DNA of 39,506 bases from a virus (IMGVR_UViG_3300044630_000578:1-39506); one strand, 5' to 3'; counted from the first letter of the stretch, positions 23,390 to 29,722 are shown. Notes: generated from the letters alone by a model not told the origin. Numbers and translations are program-made.

Positions 23390-25023
23390 AATGTCTTCTC
23401 CTCAGGAGGGAGCTCAGTCATTCTACCTGTATCACGCTTATACAAGAGACGACAAGCCAACCCAGTTAAACCACTAAAGCGATTCTTCAATACTCGGACG
23501 TAGGTAGTGTTACGCTCCTGCTCGTTCTCATGCTGTCCGTTACGCTCCAGTCCAATCACCATGTCTGATAGCTGAGCAATAGAACCTGAACCACGTAGCT
23601 GTGCCAGGGATGTAGCAGCCCCTTCCTCATGCCCCTTAGATTCGGGACGCTTAAGGTGAGACACTACAAACAAAGCAATGCCAGTCTCTTGCACAATGGT
23701 ACGAAGCTTAGTCATGATCTCGTCTAAAGCTTTTCTTTCGTCGCCATTCTCCTGAGCAGATACCACAATCGATACGTGATCAAGAAATACATAACGACAA
23801 TTGAGACCTTTTGCCATGAATCGTACTCGGTTGATAATATTGTCAATGGCGGTAGACCCAAAATGATCAAACAAAAATACACGATCAGTTCCAAGGGTAG
23901 CATCAAATGCATAGCGTAGTTCCTCCTCTTCAACTTCACAATCAGGTAAGTGTAATGGTTTATTTGCAGCAAGTGACATCAAACTCTTAGCAGTTTTCTT
24001 GACTGATTCTTCTAAGAACATAAGACCAATGTTATCCTCAGTCTTATTCAAGATCTGCCACACAATCTCCCGCATAAACTGAGACTTACCTAGTCCAGAT
24101 CCTGCAGTCACTGTCACCAATTCTCCTAAGCGAATACCATAGGTAAGATTGTTCATTCCATAGTACGGATACTGTACCTCAGCCTTCTCTACTGGCTGGT
24201 TAACTAGCTCCCACAATGTAGAACCTGCTATGATACCATCAGGTACATACTTCTCAGCATCCCACCACTGCTCAACAAACTCCTTCGTTAAACCACGAAT
24301 CAAGTAATCATTAGCATCCTTAATCTCAGGTTGTTTGAACTTAAAGATGTGTGCCTTACTACCAAACAACTCAGCAACTTGGTTGGCTGCTTGCTGTCCT
24401 GGCTCATCGTTATCAAAGCAGATCACAATCTTCTCAAAGGAATCTAGATACTCAAAGCTGGCACGACAATCCTTTAATGCTGACGTAGCACCACTACGAA
24501 TAGATACCACTGGGTAGCGAGAACCTGTCAACTGATAGCAAGCTAAGGCATCAAACTCCCCTTCGGTAATCGTGATAGCCCTACCACCTGGAGTAAACTT
24601 GTTCTGTCCAAACAGTACAGCACTCTTCCAATCCCCAATCACACTGAATTCCTTAGCAGTAATGGAGCGAGTCTTCGCAGCCACCACCTTACCAGTGATA
24701 TCACAATATGGAAAGTAATAGCTAGAGCTATCAGAACCTGCACCAAAGAAGTGCATAGTCTGTGTAGTAATACCACGCTCTACAACTGGGTTTGCTTCTA
24801 CGTTTGCCAATGCCTCTAGAACTGTTTTAAACTGCTTAGGAGACGAGTTCTCAGCATGGGTGATACCTTCCCTTAGGACAGCCTGAACCATCGCCTCTGA
24901 GCCCTTCTTAAAGGTTGTACACTTATGACAATACTCATGCCCATCATCGTATAAACTGTTAGCATCCGAAGATCCACAGTTAGTACATGGTATGTGTTTT
25001 AAAAAGTTACTATCTGTTTTCAT
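23386..25023 (-). CDS. Primase-helicase (T7 gp4-like)
   Basis: A 545-residue bifunctional protein. Zinc finger: Cys13, Cys16, Cys32, Cys35 (PCTNCG...YCHKC). TOPRIM primase core: TITEGEFDAL (Glu154, Glu156) and ICFDNDEPGQ (Asp204, Asp206). RecA-like helicase: Walker A TAGSGLGKS at 306-314, Walker B-like VFLDHVS near 410, and SHLKRP near 450 plus QLRGSGSIAQLSD motif. It unwinds DNA and makes primers for the polymerase. It is 20 residues shorter than T7 gp4 (566). It overlaps genes on both sides by four bases. Confidence 0.95.
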   Translation of the reverse strand: MKTDSNFLKHIPCTNCGSSDANSLYDDGHEYCHKCTTFKKGSEAMVQAVLREGITHAENSSPKQFKTVLEALANVEANPVVERGITTQTMHFFGAGSDSSSYYFPYCDITGKVVAAKTRSITAKEFSVIGDWKSAVLFGQNKFTPGGRAITITEGEFDALACYQLTGSRYPVVSIRSGATSALKDCRASFEYLDSFEKIVICFDNDEPGQQAANQVAELFGSKAHIFKFKQPEIKDANDYLIRGLTKEFVEQWWDAEKYVPDGIIAGSTLWELVNQPVEKAEVQYPYYGMNNLTYGIRLGELVTVTAGSGLGKSQFMREIVWQILNKTEDNIGLMFLEESVKKTAKSLMSLAANKPLHLPDCEVEEEELRYAFDATLGTDRVFLFDHFGSTAIDNIINRVRFMAKGLNCRYVFLDHVSIVVSAQENGDERKALDEIMTKLRTIVQETGIALFVVSHLKRPESKGHEEGAATSLAQLRGSGSIAQLSDMVIGLERNGQHENEQERNTTYVRVLKNRFSGLTGLACRLLYKRDTGRMTELPPEEKTL

Positions 25024-25247
25024 TTCTCTATCGCTTTCTTTAATCCTTCAGCATATCCAATCTCATACCCGCCTTGATGTGCCATAGCCTCGTGATGACT
25101 GCATTTATCTAATTGGTTTTCCAATGTTGCTATGCGGTCTGCTTGCTGGCGTAGCATATCCTTAACCTCTTTGCAGTAATCACGATTGTTATTTGGGTTC
25201 ATCCAAACATAGTTTTCTAATTCATCTGCTAATTCGTATGCGTTCAT
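25020..25247 (-). CDS. Small early protein with helical core
   Basis: A 75-residue protein: MNAYELADELENYVWMNPNNNRDYC, then EVKDMLRQQADRIATLENQLDKC and GGYEIGYAEGLKKAIEK. The N-terminal MNAYELADELEN and MLRQQADRIA.LE pattern is common in aquatic phage genomes. A central leucine-heptad helix may form a dimer. It overlaps the helicase by four bases; the gene before it overlaps it by four bases. Confidence 0.7.
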   Translation of the reverse strand: MNAYELADELENYVWMNPNNNRDYCKEVKDMLRQQADRIATLENQLDKCSHHEAMAHQGGYEIGYAEGLKKAIEK

Positions 25248-25456
25248 TTTATCCCATGTCTATGTTCAATTGCTCTAGCGAATGCTATGATATCTCCAGC
25301 AGTATTCATACGAGTGCCTTGAATCTCCTCAGTAGTTAAGGGTTTAGGTTTCCATATCATCTTAGCAGGATTCATACCAGTGTACTTGGGAGTAGGACTA
25401 ACTACTGCATCCTCATATCCTGGATGATAAGGTGCTTCATCGACTAGTTTATTCAT
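25244..25456 (-). CDS. Small early protein, unknown function
   Basis: A 70-residue protein, Pro-rich at the start (LVDEAPYHPGYEDAVVSPTPKYTGMNPAKMIW) with a helix at the end (TAGDIIAFARAIEHRHGIK). No membrane or metal motif. Its ATG lies inside the end of the preceding 54-residue gene. The end helix (FARAIEHRHG) recurs in phage proteins of unknown role. Confidence 0.65.
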   Translation of the reverse strand: MNKLVDEAPYHPGYEDAVVSPTPKYTGMNPAKMIWKPKPLTTEEIQGTRMNTAGDIIAFARAIEHRHGIK

Positions 25457-25613
25457 AGCTGAACTCCGCAGTAGTATCGTGTTCTTTTAATCTAAAGTTC
25501 CAGGCATCAACGATATCTTGTAGGACTACATCGATACCATAGCGACCAGCACAATCAATCATGTTTTGTAGTGCGAAGTGGTAATGCATTTCTTCTTCGT
25601 AGTTATCTTCCAT
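25449..25613 (-). CDS. Small early protein, unknown function
   Basis: A 54-residue ORF (MEDNYEEEMHYHFALQNMIDC, then AGRYGIDVVLQDIVDAW, ending EHDTTAEFSYE). It is acidic and helical. A strong GAGGAG ribosome site is eight bases upstream and is itself the last copy of a 13-base tandem repeat. It is the first gene after the leftward promoter at 25700-25728. Confidence 0.68.
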   Translation of the reverse strand: MEDNYEEEMHYHFALQNMIDCAGRYGIDVVLQDIVDAWNFRLKEHDTTAEFSYE

Positions 25614-25615
25614 AG

Positions 25616-25653
25616 TTTACTCCTCAGTTTAGCTCCTAAGTTTAACTCCTAAG
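25616..25653 (-). repeat. 13-base tandem repeat containing ribosome-site sequences
   Basis: TTTAGCTCCTAAG (25628-25640) and TTTAACTCCTAAG (25641-25653) are adjacent copies differing at one base; TTTACTCCTCAG (25616-25627) is a shorter third copy. On the minus RNA each copy reads CTTAGGAG or CTGAGGAG, a Shine-Dalgarno-like sequence. Only the last copy is at the right distance from the 54-residue gene. Confidence 0.75.
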
Positions 25654-25695
25654 TATACACTATATAAAATACAATCTATATAAATACTACTTAGT
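25648..25695. repeat. 48-base leader element, copy 1
   Basis: Begins CCTAAGTA and ends ACTACTTAGT, with an AT-rich centre rich in TATA. The inner 7-mers CTAAGTA and TACTTAG are perfect inverted repeats. A second element of exactly the same length and same ends is at 29757-29804. Here it lies five bases downstream of the leftward promoter -10 box, in the leader of the 54-residue gene. Confidence 0.7.
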
Positions 25696-25699
25696 AGAT

Positions 25700-25728
25700 A
25701 GTATAGCATATTTAAATATCATTGTCAA
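25700..25728 (-). promoter_or_regulatory. Leftward sigma70 promoter
   Basis: On the minus strand TTGACA (25723-25728), 17 bases ending TATGC, and TATACT (25700-25705) form a near-consensus promoter with a TATGnTATA(A/C)T extended -10. The -35 lies in the last codons of the 80-residue gene. It would drive 25613 downwards, including helicase and polymerase. Confidence 0.85.
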
Positions 25729-25954
25729 CCCTATTATCCACACGACCAAAAGAATCATACTCGTTACTATCCATTCCTTCGTCTCCTTCGTAATCTTCGT
25801 CTTCATCGTACAGGTCTGCTCTTTCATAAGTTAGTAAGTCATCACTGACAGTAGCGTAACATTTATTACACATGTCTAAGTACTCATTGGTATGTACACT
25901 CTTACGTGTAGCCTCAAAATCTGACAGCATTTTATTACAGCAGTAGCATCTCAT
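25712..25954 (-). CDS. Small zinc-ribbon-like acidic protein
   Basis: An 80-residue protein with two cysteine pairs, MRCYCCNKMLS at the N-terminus and LDMCNKCYATVSDD at about 26-39, spaced as a zinc ribbon, followed by a long acidic tail (ERADLYDEDEDYEGDEGMDSNEYD). The tail mimics DNA charge, as in some phage anti-host proteins, but this is inference. It ends inside the -35 region of the promoter at 25700-25728. Confidence 0.72.
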   Translation of the reverse strand: MRCYCCNKMLSDFEATRKSVHTNEYLDMCNKCYATVSDDLLTYERADLYDEDEDYEGDEGMDSNEYDSFGRVDNRVDNDI

Positions 25955-26142
25955 AGCAGTGCATCCCCTAAGTTTTTATAAGCCCAGTTAAATTTATTCT
26001 CAGCGTTGCGTTTACGCTCTATCCCAAGTACTTGAATCTTAAAGCTTTTATCTAGTCTTAGGAATCTCTCTGCCTCTTCTTTATAACCAAAGATTCTAAC
26101 GACTGACCCATCACTGTCTAAAATCTTATATAACTTTCTCAT
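25951..26142 (-). CDS. Small early protein, unknown function
   Basis: A 63-residue protein read from the ATG at 26142 (MRKLYKILDSDGSVVRIFGYKEEAERFLRLDKSFKIQVL, ending NKFNWAYKNLGDALL). GGAG is 11 bases upstream, and the ATG overlaps the stop of the gene before it (ATGA), so I reject a longer hydrophobic in-frame extension. The beta-beta-alpha pattern YKILDSDGSVVR.F..KEEAE.FL resembles small phage proteins that share a GYKEEAERFL type motif. Confidence 0.7.
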   Translation of the reverse strand: MRKLYKILDSDGSVVRIFGYKEEAERFLRLDKSFKIQVLGIERKRNAENKFNWAYKNLGDALL

Positions 26143-26264
26143 TGTAGTACTCCGTATAAGTAACAGGATAATTCTAACCCAATATAGTATAGCACATGAC
26201 CACCAAAGTAAGCAAGAGCAAACCATAAAATATATTTAATGTACTTGTCTTCGTTATTAATCAT
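26139..26264 (-). CDS. Tiny membrane protein
   Basis: A 41-residue ORF: MINNEDKYIKYILWFALAYF, then GGHVLYYIGLELSCYLYG. One or two membrane segments fill most of it. An alternative ATG three codons upstream is too close to GAGG to be preferred. It overlaps both neighbours (TAATAA region upstream, ATGA downstream). Function unknown. Confidence 0.6.
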   Translation of the reverse strand: MINNEDKYIKYILWFALAYFGGHVLYYIGLELSCYLYGVLQ

Positions 26265-26382
26265 ACCAATCATCCTCATCAATGAAGTCCGTCTCATCTA
26301 ACTCAAGCTCTAGCTCCTCCAATTCCTCCTCAGTTAATTCATCCTCAGGTTCATAGTAACTATCGTTATTATATCTATTCAT
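26257..26382 (-). CDS. Tiny highly acidic protein
   Basis: A 41-residue ORF with 17 Asp/Glu (MNRYNNDSYYEPEDELTEEE, then LEELELELDETDFIDEDDWYD). GAGGAG lies before the ATG. Such a strongly acidic tiny protein could mimic DNA and bind a host nucleic-acid protein, which is inference. It overlaps the zinc protein before it by eight bases. Confidence 0.62.
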   Translation of the reverse strand: MNRYNNDSYYEPEDELTEEELEELELELDETDFIDEDDWYD

Positions 26383-26557
26383 TATTAAACTCCTCATGGT
26401 ATTGTCTTAATTGATTACACATATCTTCCATACTAGCAAAGCATGTAGGACAGAATGCAACATACAGTATTCCAAAGTATCCGTCAATACCTCCTTCACC
26501 ATCAAGAGAGAATTCACAAGAGCACACATTACATTTACTTAAACTATCGTCTTCCAT
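26375..26557 (-). CDS. Small zinc-finger-like protein
   Basis: A 60-residue protein with KCNVCSCEF at residues 8-16 and FCPTC at about 35-39, forming a probable four-cysteine zinc site, then a helix (SMEDMCNQLRQYHEEFNNE). The loop between pairs is Gly-rich (SLDGEGGIDGYFGIL). No family is named. It overlaps the gene before it by 19 bases and the gene after it by eight. Confidence 0.7.
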   Translation of the reverse strand: MEDDSLSKCNVCSCEFSLDGEGGIDGYFGILYVAFCPTCFASMEDMCNQLRQYHEEFNNE

Positions 26558-26772
26558 TTTCTAATCCTCTCTGATAATACAATAGGTTTGCTCCAATCTG
26601 TATCACCTCCCTTACGAGGGTAAGCGACAATACTTTCGTGGTCATCCTCCAGTGTAAAGTTAATCTCCCAGTTACGAGTAGCCCAAAACCAATCTCCCTG
26701 GTATTTAATCTCTTCATCAAACTGATTCCAAAGTATATCAGCGATCCGTCTAAGGTGATTAAGCTTACTCAT
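26539..26772 (-). CDS. Small early protein, unknown function
   Basis: A 77-residue protein: helix MSKLNHLRRIADILWNQFDEEI, then a Trp-rich strand region (YQGDWFWATRNWEINFTLEDDHESIVAYPRK) and a basic end (RIRKWKTIV). It follows the 74-residue gene with one base between them. The F.L.DD..SIVAYPR pattern suggests a compact alpha/beta fold; no family is recognised. Confidence 0.66.
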   Translation of the reverse strand: MSKLNHLRRIADILWNQFDEEIKYQGDWFWATRNWEINFTLEDDHESIVAYPRKGGDTDWSKPIVLSERIRKWKTIV

Positions 26773-26773
26773 C

Positions 26774-26998
26774 TTACACTCCTATATCAGCAATGATGTT
26801 CTCAAATTCCTCTTCCAAATCTTCTATCTCTTCCTCTGTCAAGTCTACATAACAGGGCTCAAGATCGTAATCCCAACCACCTTGCCCTTCGTCATCCAGG
26901 TTATACCAGTAGGTAACCTCAATCTTCTTACCTTCTACATCAACAATATACATAGCGTTAACTGTCTTCGATACTAATACAGGGTCTTTAATTCTCAT
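26774..26998 (-). CDS. Small acidic protein, unknown function
   Basis: A 74-residue protein: MRIKDPVLVSKTVNAMYIVDVEGKKIEVTYWYNLDDEGQGGWDYDLEP, then LTEEEIEDLEEEFENIIADIGV. The first half is beta-rich, the end an acidic helix. AGGAG is eight bases before the ATG. The end helix is much like those of other early proteins here and could bind a basic host partner. Confidence 0.68.
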   Translation of the reverse strand: MRIKDPVLVSKTVNAMYIVDVEGKKIEVTYWYNLDDEGQGGWDYDLEPCYVDLTEEEIEDLEEEFENIIADIGV

Positions 26999-27007
26999 AG
27001 TATTCTC

Positions 27008-27292
27008 CTAAGTATTCCATAAGTTTAAGGTTACAATCTCTCGTTGTGCTTCTGCTCTGATCTCGTTCAACTCCTCAGCAATATATGATCCGTCAATATC
27101 CCTGATCCAGCCACTACCAAACCACTGCTTAACCCTATGATCGAAGTATAAGTCTACCCAATTCTCACCCCAAAGTACAGTGATATCTGTATTACCCTTA
27201 CTTATCTCTTCACCTACTGCCCTCATTACCTGGGCATAACTAGGTTTTCTACCATCGAATACAATCTCTTTAATCTGATTACATACGCTCAT
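27008..27292 (-). CDS. Small early protein, unknown function
   Basis: A 94-residue protein starting at ATG 27292 (MSVCNQIKEIVFDGRKPSYAQ...). A TTG six codons upstream also opens the frame, but the GAGGAGGG ribosome site is placed for the ATG and covers the TTG. The protein has ITVLWGENWVDLYFDHRVKQWFGSGWIRD in its middle and a helix (EELNEIRAEAQREIV). Its start overlaps the end of the gene before it by 14 bases. No family recognised. Confidence 0.68.
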   Translation of the reverse strand: MSVCNQIKEIVFDGRKPSYAQVMRAVGEEISKGNTDITVLWGENWVDLYFDHRVKQWFGSGWIRDIDGSYIAEELNEIRAEAQREIVTLNLWNT

Positions 27293-27461
27293 GAATATAT
27301 CCCTCCTCAATTAAATGCCTAGCAGTACGACCAAACCACCCTTGTAATTGCCATGCCATACCAGTATCAACTAAGGTTTGCCATGCTTCAAGTACTTGCT
27401 CTTCTGTATCTGCTTCAATAAATCCCTCTGCTAATCCCACTGCTTGATAAGTATCCATCAT
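27279..27461 (-). CDS. Small early protein, helical
   Basis: A 60-residue protein: MMDTYQAVGLAEGFIEADTEEQVLEAWQTLVDTG then MAWQLQGWFGRTARHLIEEGYI. The arrangement A.GFIEA.TEEQ.LEAWQ.LVDTG..W.LQGWFGR.A..LI..G is known to me from short proteins in phages of soil and water bacteria, without a known role. Two adjacent ATG codons could each start it; GGAG lies upstream. Confidence 0.72.
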   Translation of the reverse strand: MMDTYQAVGLAEGFIEADTEEQVLEAWQTLVDTGMAWQLQGWFGRTARHLIEEGYIHERM

Positions 27462-27462
27462 T

Positions 27463-27669
27463 TTATTTAACTCCTACAATTAATCCATCATTCATAGTAA
27501 CTTCGGCAAAAAACTCTCTTCCCATTCCTGTCATATGCGGACGATTAGCACCTATTATTTTACCTGTACTAACATATTCATTACCAAAAATACTAGTCTC
27601 TATATACTTTAATCGTTGACCTACACTAGCTTTTAAATCCTTCTTACTTGCGTACTTGAATACTAACAT
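27463..27669 (-). CDS. Small early protein, unknown function
   Basis: A 68-residue basic protein: MLVFKYASKKDLKASVGQRLKYIETSIFGNEYVSTG, then KIIGANRPHMTGMGREFFAEVTMNDGLIVGVK. The pattern LK.S.G..L.Y.ETS.FG.EY...GK..GANRP..TG is one I recall from phage early regions. It has a GGAGGA ribosome site and is first after the promoter at 27701-27728. Confidence 0.7.
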   Translation of the reverse strand: MLVFKYASKKDLKASVGQRLKYIETSIFGNEYVSTGKIIGANRPHMTGMGREFFAEVTMNDGLIVGVK

Positions 27670-27700
27670 TTTTAATTCCTCCTGTTGAATTGATAAGTTA

Positions 27701-27728
27701 AGTATACTACAATTTATTACATTGTCTA
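27701..27728 (-). promoter_or_regulatory. Leftward sigma70 promoter
   Basis: On the minus strand TAGACA (27723-27728), a 16-base spacer, and TATACT (27701-27706). The start would be about 27694, 25 bases before the 68-residue gene. It lies in the 66-base gap after the GP88-like gene. Confidence 0.7.
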
Positions 27729-27735
27729 TAGGTGT

Positions 27736-28377
27736 TTACCCTAATGCCATAATCTTAATAACCTTTGCCATCTTAACTCCATGGGCTTTATATGCTATCA
27801 CGCTCACGCTCTTATCGTAACATGCTCTACACCCATTACATTTACCTTCATGCTGGTATGCTTGGCATTCTGTAGCACCTACTGGTAAGGTATCGCTGAA
27901 TATTGTACTAGTGTTTAAACCCTCTACAAGCTCACCAGTGACACTATCGCTAGAGAATCGTACCACTACATTAGAAAGCATCTGCATCTCTGCTATGATC
28001 GGTTTAAACTTGTCAAACTTATGCATTCTAGTAGGTAGCCAATGCTTAACCCATGGAGTAAGTAACATTACTTTACGAATTTTCTTAGCTAGTCTAATGT
28101 CATACATGTCGCCACTATCAAACCATCTAAAGTATCTACTAGAATCTAAAGCTTTTACCATGTCATCTATCCAGTCGTCACGCTTCCAGTCTTCCCTATT
28201 GAATTCTCTAGGCTTCTTAACATTAGCGAAGCGATAGTTTCCAGTCGTAGCGTAACAACCTTGGCATGCTGGTACTAAGTTACCTGTAGAATCCTTACTA
28301 CCTGGGCAAGTGTCTAAAGCCTGAAGACTCCATGACATAATGCCATCTAGCTTACTTGTTTTACTTAGTTTAATCAT
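27736..28377 (-). CDS. Cysteine-rich GP88-like protein
   Basis: A 213-residue protein: LSKTSKLDGIMSWSLQALDTCPGS at the start, then ACQGCYATTGNYRFANVKKPREFNREDW, a central FRWFDSGDMYDIRLAKKIRKV, LPTRMHKFDKF and a C-terminal ECQAYQHEGKCNGCRACYD. This matches the phage family Gene product 88. Cysteines 24, 38 and 41, and 171, 180, 183 and 186, look like two metal or iron-sulfur sites. The centre (WFDSGDMYD..; T.WLPTRM.K) has charged residues spaced as in an enzyme. Function is not established for the family. Its start overlaps the stop of a 40-residue gene (ATGA). Confidence 0.72.
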   Translation of the reverse strand: MIKLSKTSKLDGIMSWSLQALDTCPGSKDSTGNLVPACQGCYATTGNYRFANVKKPREFNREDWKRDDWIDDMVKALDSSRYFRWFDSGDMYDIRLAKKIRKVMLLTPWVKHWLPTRMHKFDKFKPIIAEMQMLSNVVVRFSSDSVTGELVEGLNTSTIFSDTLPVGATECQAYQHEGKCNGCRACYDKSVSVIAYKAHGVKMAKVIKIMALG

Positions 28378-28496
28378 TTTTTTACCTTTATAATTTTAGA
28401 TATAACTGTAATGCCATCATTAAATTGTGCCATAAATCTAGCCTCTTTAAGTGTCTTAAATTTAAACACTTTCCCATTAACTGTAAATTGGTACAT
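28374..28496 (-). CDS. Tiny basic protein
   Basis: A 40-residue ORF (MYQFTVNGKVFKFKTLKEAR, then FMAQFNDGITVISKIIKVKK) with a GGAGG site upstream. Predicted beta-beta-alpha-beta; the NGK.FKFKTLKEARFMA part is like small phage proteins with a K..EA.. helix. It is translationally coupled to the GP88-like gene and is first after the operator-promoter at 28523-28563. Confidence 0.65.
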   Translation of the reverse strand: MYQFTVNGKVFKFKTLKEARFMAQFNDGITVISKIIKVKK

Positions 28497-28522
28497 ACCC
28501 TAATCCTCCATCGTTATTAATA

Positions 28523-28563
28523 AATATACTCTAGGGTTTTGAAACAGTCAAGTAAAACCCTAG
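28523..28563 (-). promoter_or_regulatory. Leftward promoter overlapped by CTAGGGTTTT inverted repeat
   Basis: On the minus strand TTGACT (28546-28551), 17 bases, TATATT (28523-28528). A perfect 10-base inverted repeat, CTAGGGTTTT (28531-28540) and AAAACCCTAG (28554-28563), brackets the -35 box. That is the geometry of a repressor or activator site. Confidence 0.75.
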
Positions 28564-28578
28564 ATATATCTACTAAAA

Positions 28579-28767
28579 TTAATCTAATTGATAGTTAACC
28601 TCTTTAAGTGAGCCAGTCCCGTCTAGCATGTCTTCTAAAATTTTTACAGTTTTACCTTGATTACGATACATTCTAGCTGTTATTTCTGCTCGTTTTAAAC
28701 TACCATAATAGTCAATATATTTATCGTCTACATAAAGCCTGAAAATTTCTGGTGTTATTTCTCTCAT
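28579..28767 (-). CDS. Small early protein, unknown function
   Basis: A 62-residue protein (MREITPEIFRLYVDDKYIDYYGSLKRAEITARMYRNQGKTV, then KILEDMLDGTGSLKEVNYQLD). The pattern FRLYVD.KYIDYYGSLK.AEI.A..YR.QGKTVKI resembles a small phage fold with a helix and strands that also occurs in the 63-residue gene at 25951. It overlaps nothing but lies two bases after the gene before it. Confidence 0.68.
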   Translation of the reverse strand: MREITPEIFRLYVDDKYIDYYGSLKRAEITARMYRNQGKTVKILEDMLDGTGSLKEVNYQLD

Positions 28768-28769
28768 AA

Positions 28770-28895
28770 TTAACCCTCCAATATTTTATCGTGTAATTGT
28801 TTAGCTTCTTCCTGTCGTTGAATACTTTCCGAAGTCTTGTATTCTAACCAAAGTAATTCCATCAAAATATTACGCTCTTTTAAAGTTAATTCCAT
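28770..28895 (-). CDS. Tiny helical protein
   Basis: A 41-residue ORF (MELTLKERNILMELLWLEYK, then TSESIQRQEEAKQLHDKILEG), all helix. GGAGGG precedes the ATG, and a promoter lies 21 bases upstream of it. No family recognised. Confidence 0.63.
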   Translation of the reverse strand: MELTLKERNILMELLWLEYKTSESIQRQEEAKQLHDKILEG

Positions 28896-28916
28896 ATACC
28901 CTCCGTTAGTGTTTTA

Positions 28917-28951
28917 AGAATACCCTAGTCAACTGATTTAGTCTACTAGGG
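28917..28951 (-). promoter_or_regulatory. Leftward promoter with CCCTAGT/ACTAGGG operator
   Basis: On the minus strand TAGACT (28940-28945), a 17-base spacer and TATTCT (28917-28922). A 29-base palindrome CCCTAGTnnACT-5-AGTnnACTAGGG spans 28923-28951 and covers spacer and -35. It shares the CCCTAG core with the site at 28531-28563. A second TTGACT (28927-28932) lies within it. Confidence 0.68.
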
Positions 28952-28958
28952 CAAACCC

Positions 28959-29144
28959 TTACTTCAATACTTCAAAGCTTTCTCTTTTTAACTTATCATA
29001 TAAAGCTGTAAATTTTGCAATATCTCTATCAAACATCTCTACCATATCAGGATAAGCCTTTAAAATTTCTTTGGCTTCTTCTAATGCTTTAATTTTATGG
29101 TTAATTGTAGTTCTTAAATCCCATAGTTCTTCCCATGTAAACAT
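28959..29144 (-). CDS. First gene of the leftward arm, small helical protein
   Basis: A 61-residue protein, all helix: MFTWEELWDLRTTINHKIKALEEAKEILKAYPD, then MVEMFDRDIAKFTALYDKLKRESFEVLK. AAAGGAGGA precedes its ATG. The pattern T.EELW.LRTTI..KI..LEE is known from short coiled phage proteins. Being nearest the control region it should be made earliest. Confidence 0.68.
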   Translation of the reverse strand: MFTWEELWDLRTTINHKIKALEEAKEILKAYPDMVEMFDRDIAKFTALYDKLKRESFEVLK

Positions 29145-29174
29145 TTTAATTCCTCCTTTTGTTTCAGTGATCCT

Positions 29175-29203
29175 AGTATCTCAAATTCATAGGGATAAGT
29201 CAC
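29175..29203 (-). promoter_or_regulatory. First leftward promoter
   Basis: On the minus strand GTGACT (29198-29203), 17 bases, GATACT (29175-29180), a weaker match than the others. A near-palindrome AAACCCTAGGTTTT (29211-29224) lies just upstream and shares CCCTAG with the two downstream operator-like sites. Confidence 0.5.
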
Positions 29204-29693
29204 TTAGGGGAAACCCTAGGTTTTGATTGATTGTTTCTATTAAGTCCTGGATAGCGATAGAGTGACACTATAACTCCCTCACTTAGCAGATTCTAGCTAG
29301 TCTGTCTATTAGGGAAACTACCTATTGACATATACTCGAAAGTATGCTAGGGGGAGGGGGCTCTCGCAATAATCTAGTACGTTATAACCCTCTAAAACAC
29401 CTAAAAAGTTAAATTAAGAAGACTAATAAATTAAAGAAATTAGCTGAAGTTAACGACAGAAGACTACAGATAAGGAATACTATATGAATCAATAGCTTAG
29501 GAAGCTAAGGAGATAATAGAAGATGAGCTACGATAGTGCATAATAAAGGCTAGTTAGCTACAGTTGCGGAATACGTGCTAGTTTACTGGGTAGACCCGCA
29601 TCGAAGATGAGGCTTGCTGCATCACATTGTAGACACAGAAGCTACTTAGTGTACATAATGTGCTACGTAGTGAGCATCATAGTAAAATATTAC

Positions 29694-29722
29694 TTGACAA
29701 AATCTAATAAGTATGGTATAAT
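29694..29722 (+). promoter_or_regulatory. Rightward sigma70 promoter for packaging genes
   Basis: TTGACA (29694-29699), a 17-base spacer ending TATGG, and TATAAT (29717-29722): a full consensus promoter. The leader to the small terminase start is about 113 bases and contains the 48-base element and a hairpin. Confidence 0.9.

Noticed and set aside
26170-26200. Possible leftward promoter (TATACT preceded by TGTGC) inside the 41-residue membrane protein gene
   Set aside because: The only -35 candidate, TTGCTT, is at 18 bases and matches weakly; it lies in coding sequence.
26143-26226. Hydrophobic N-terminal extension of the 63-residue early protein
   Set aside because: The ATG at 26142 overlaps the preceding stop and has GGAG upstream; the extension is the shadow of a separate 41-residue membrane protein.
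27293-27310. TTG-started extension of the 94-residue early protein
   Set aside because: The GAGGAGGG ribosome site covers the TTG and suits the ATG at 27292.
29325-29353. TTGACA followed 17 bases later by TAGGGG
   Set aside because: The -35 is perfect but TAGGGG is not a usable -10, so I do not call a promoter; I keep it only as a feature of the control region.
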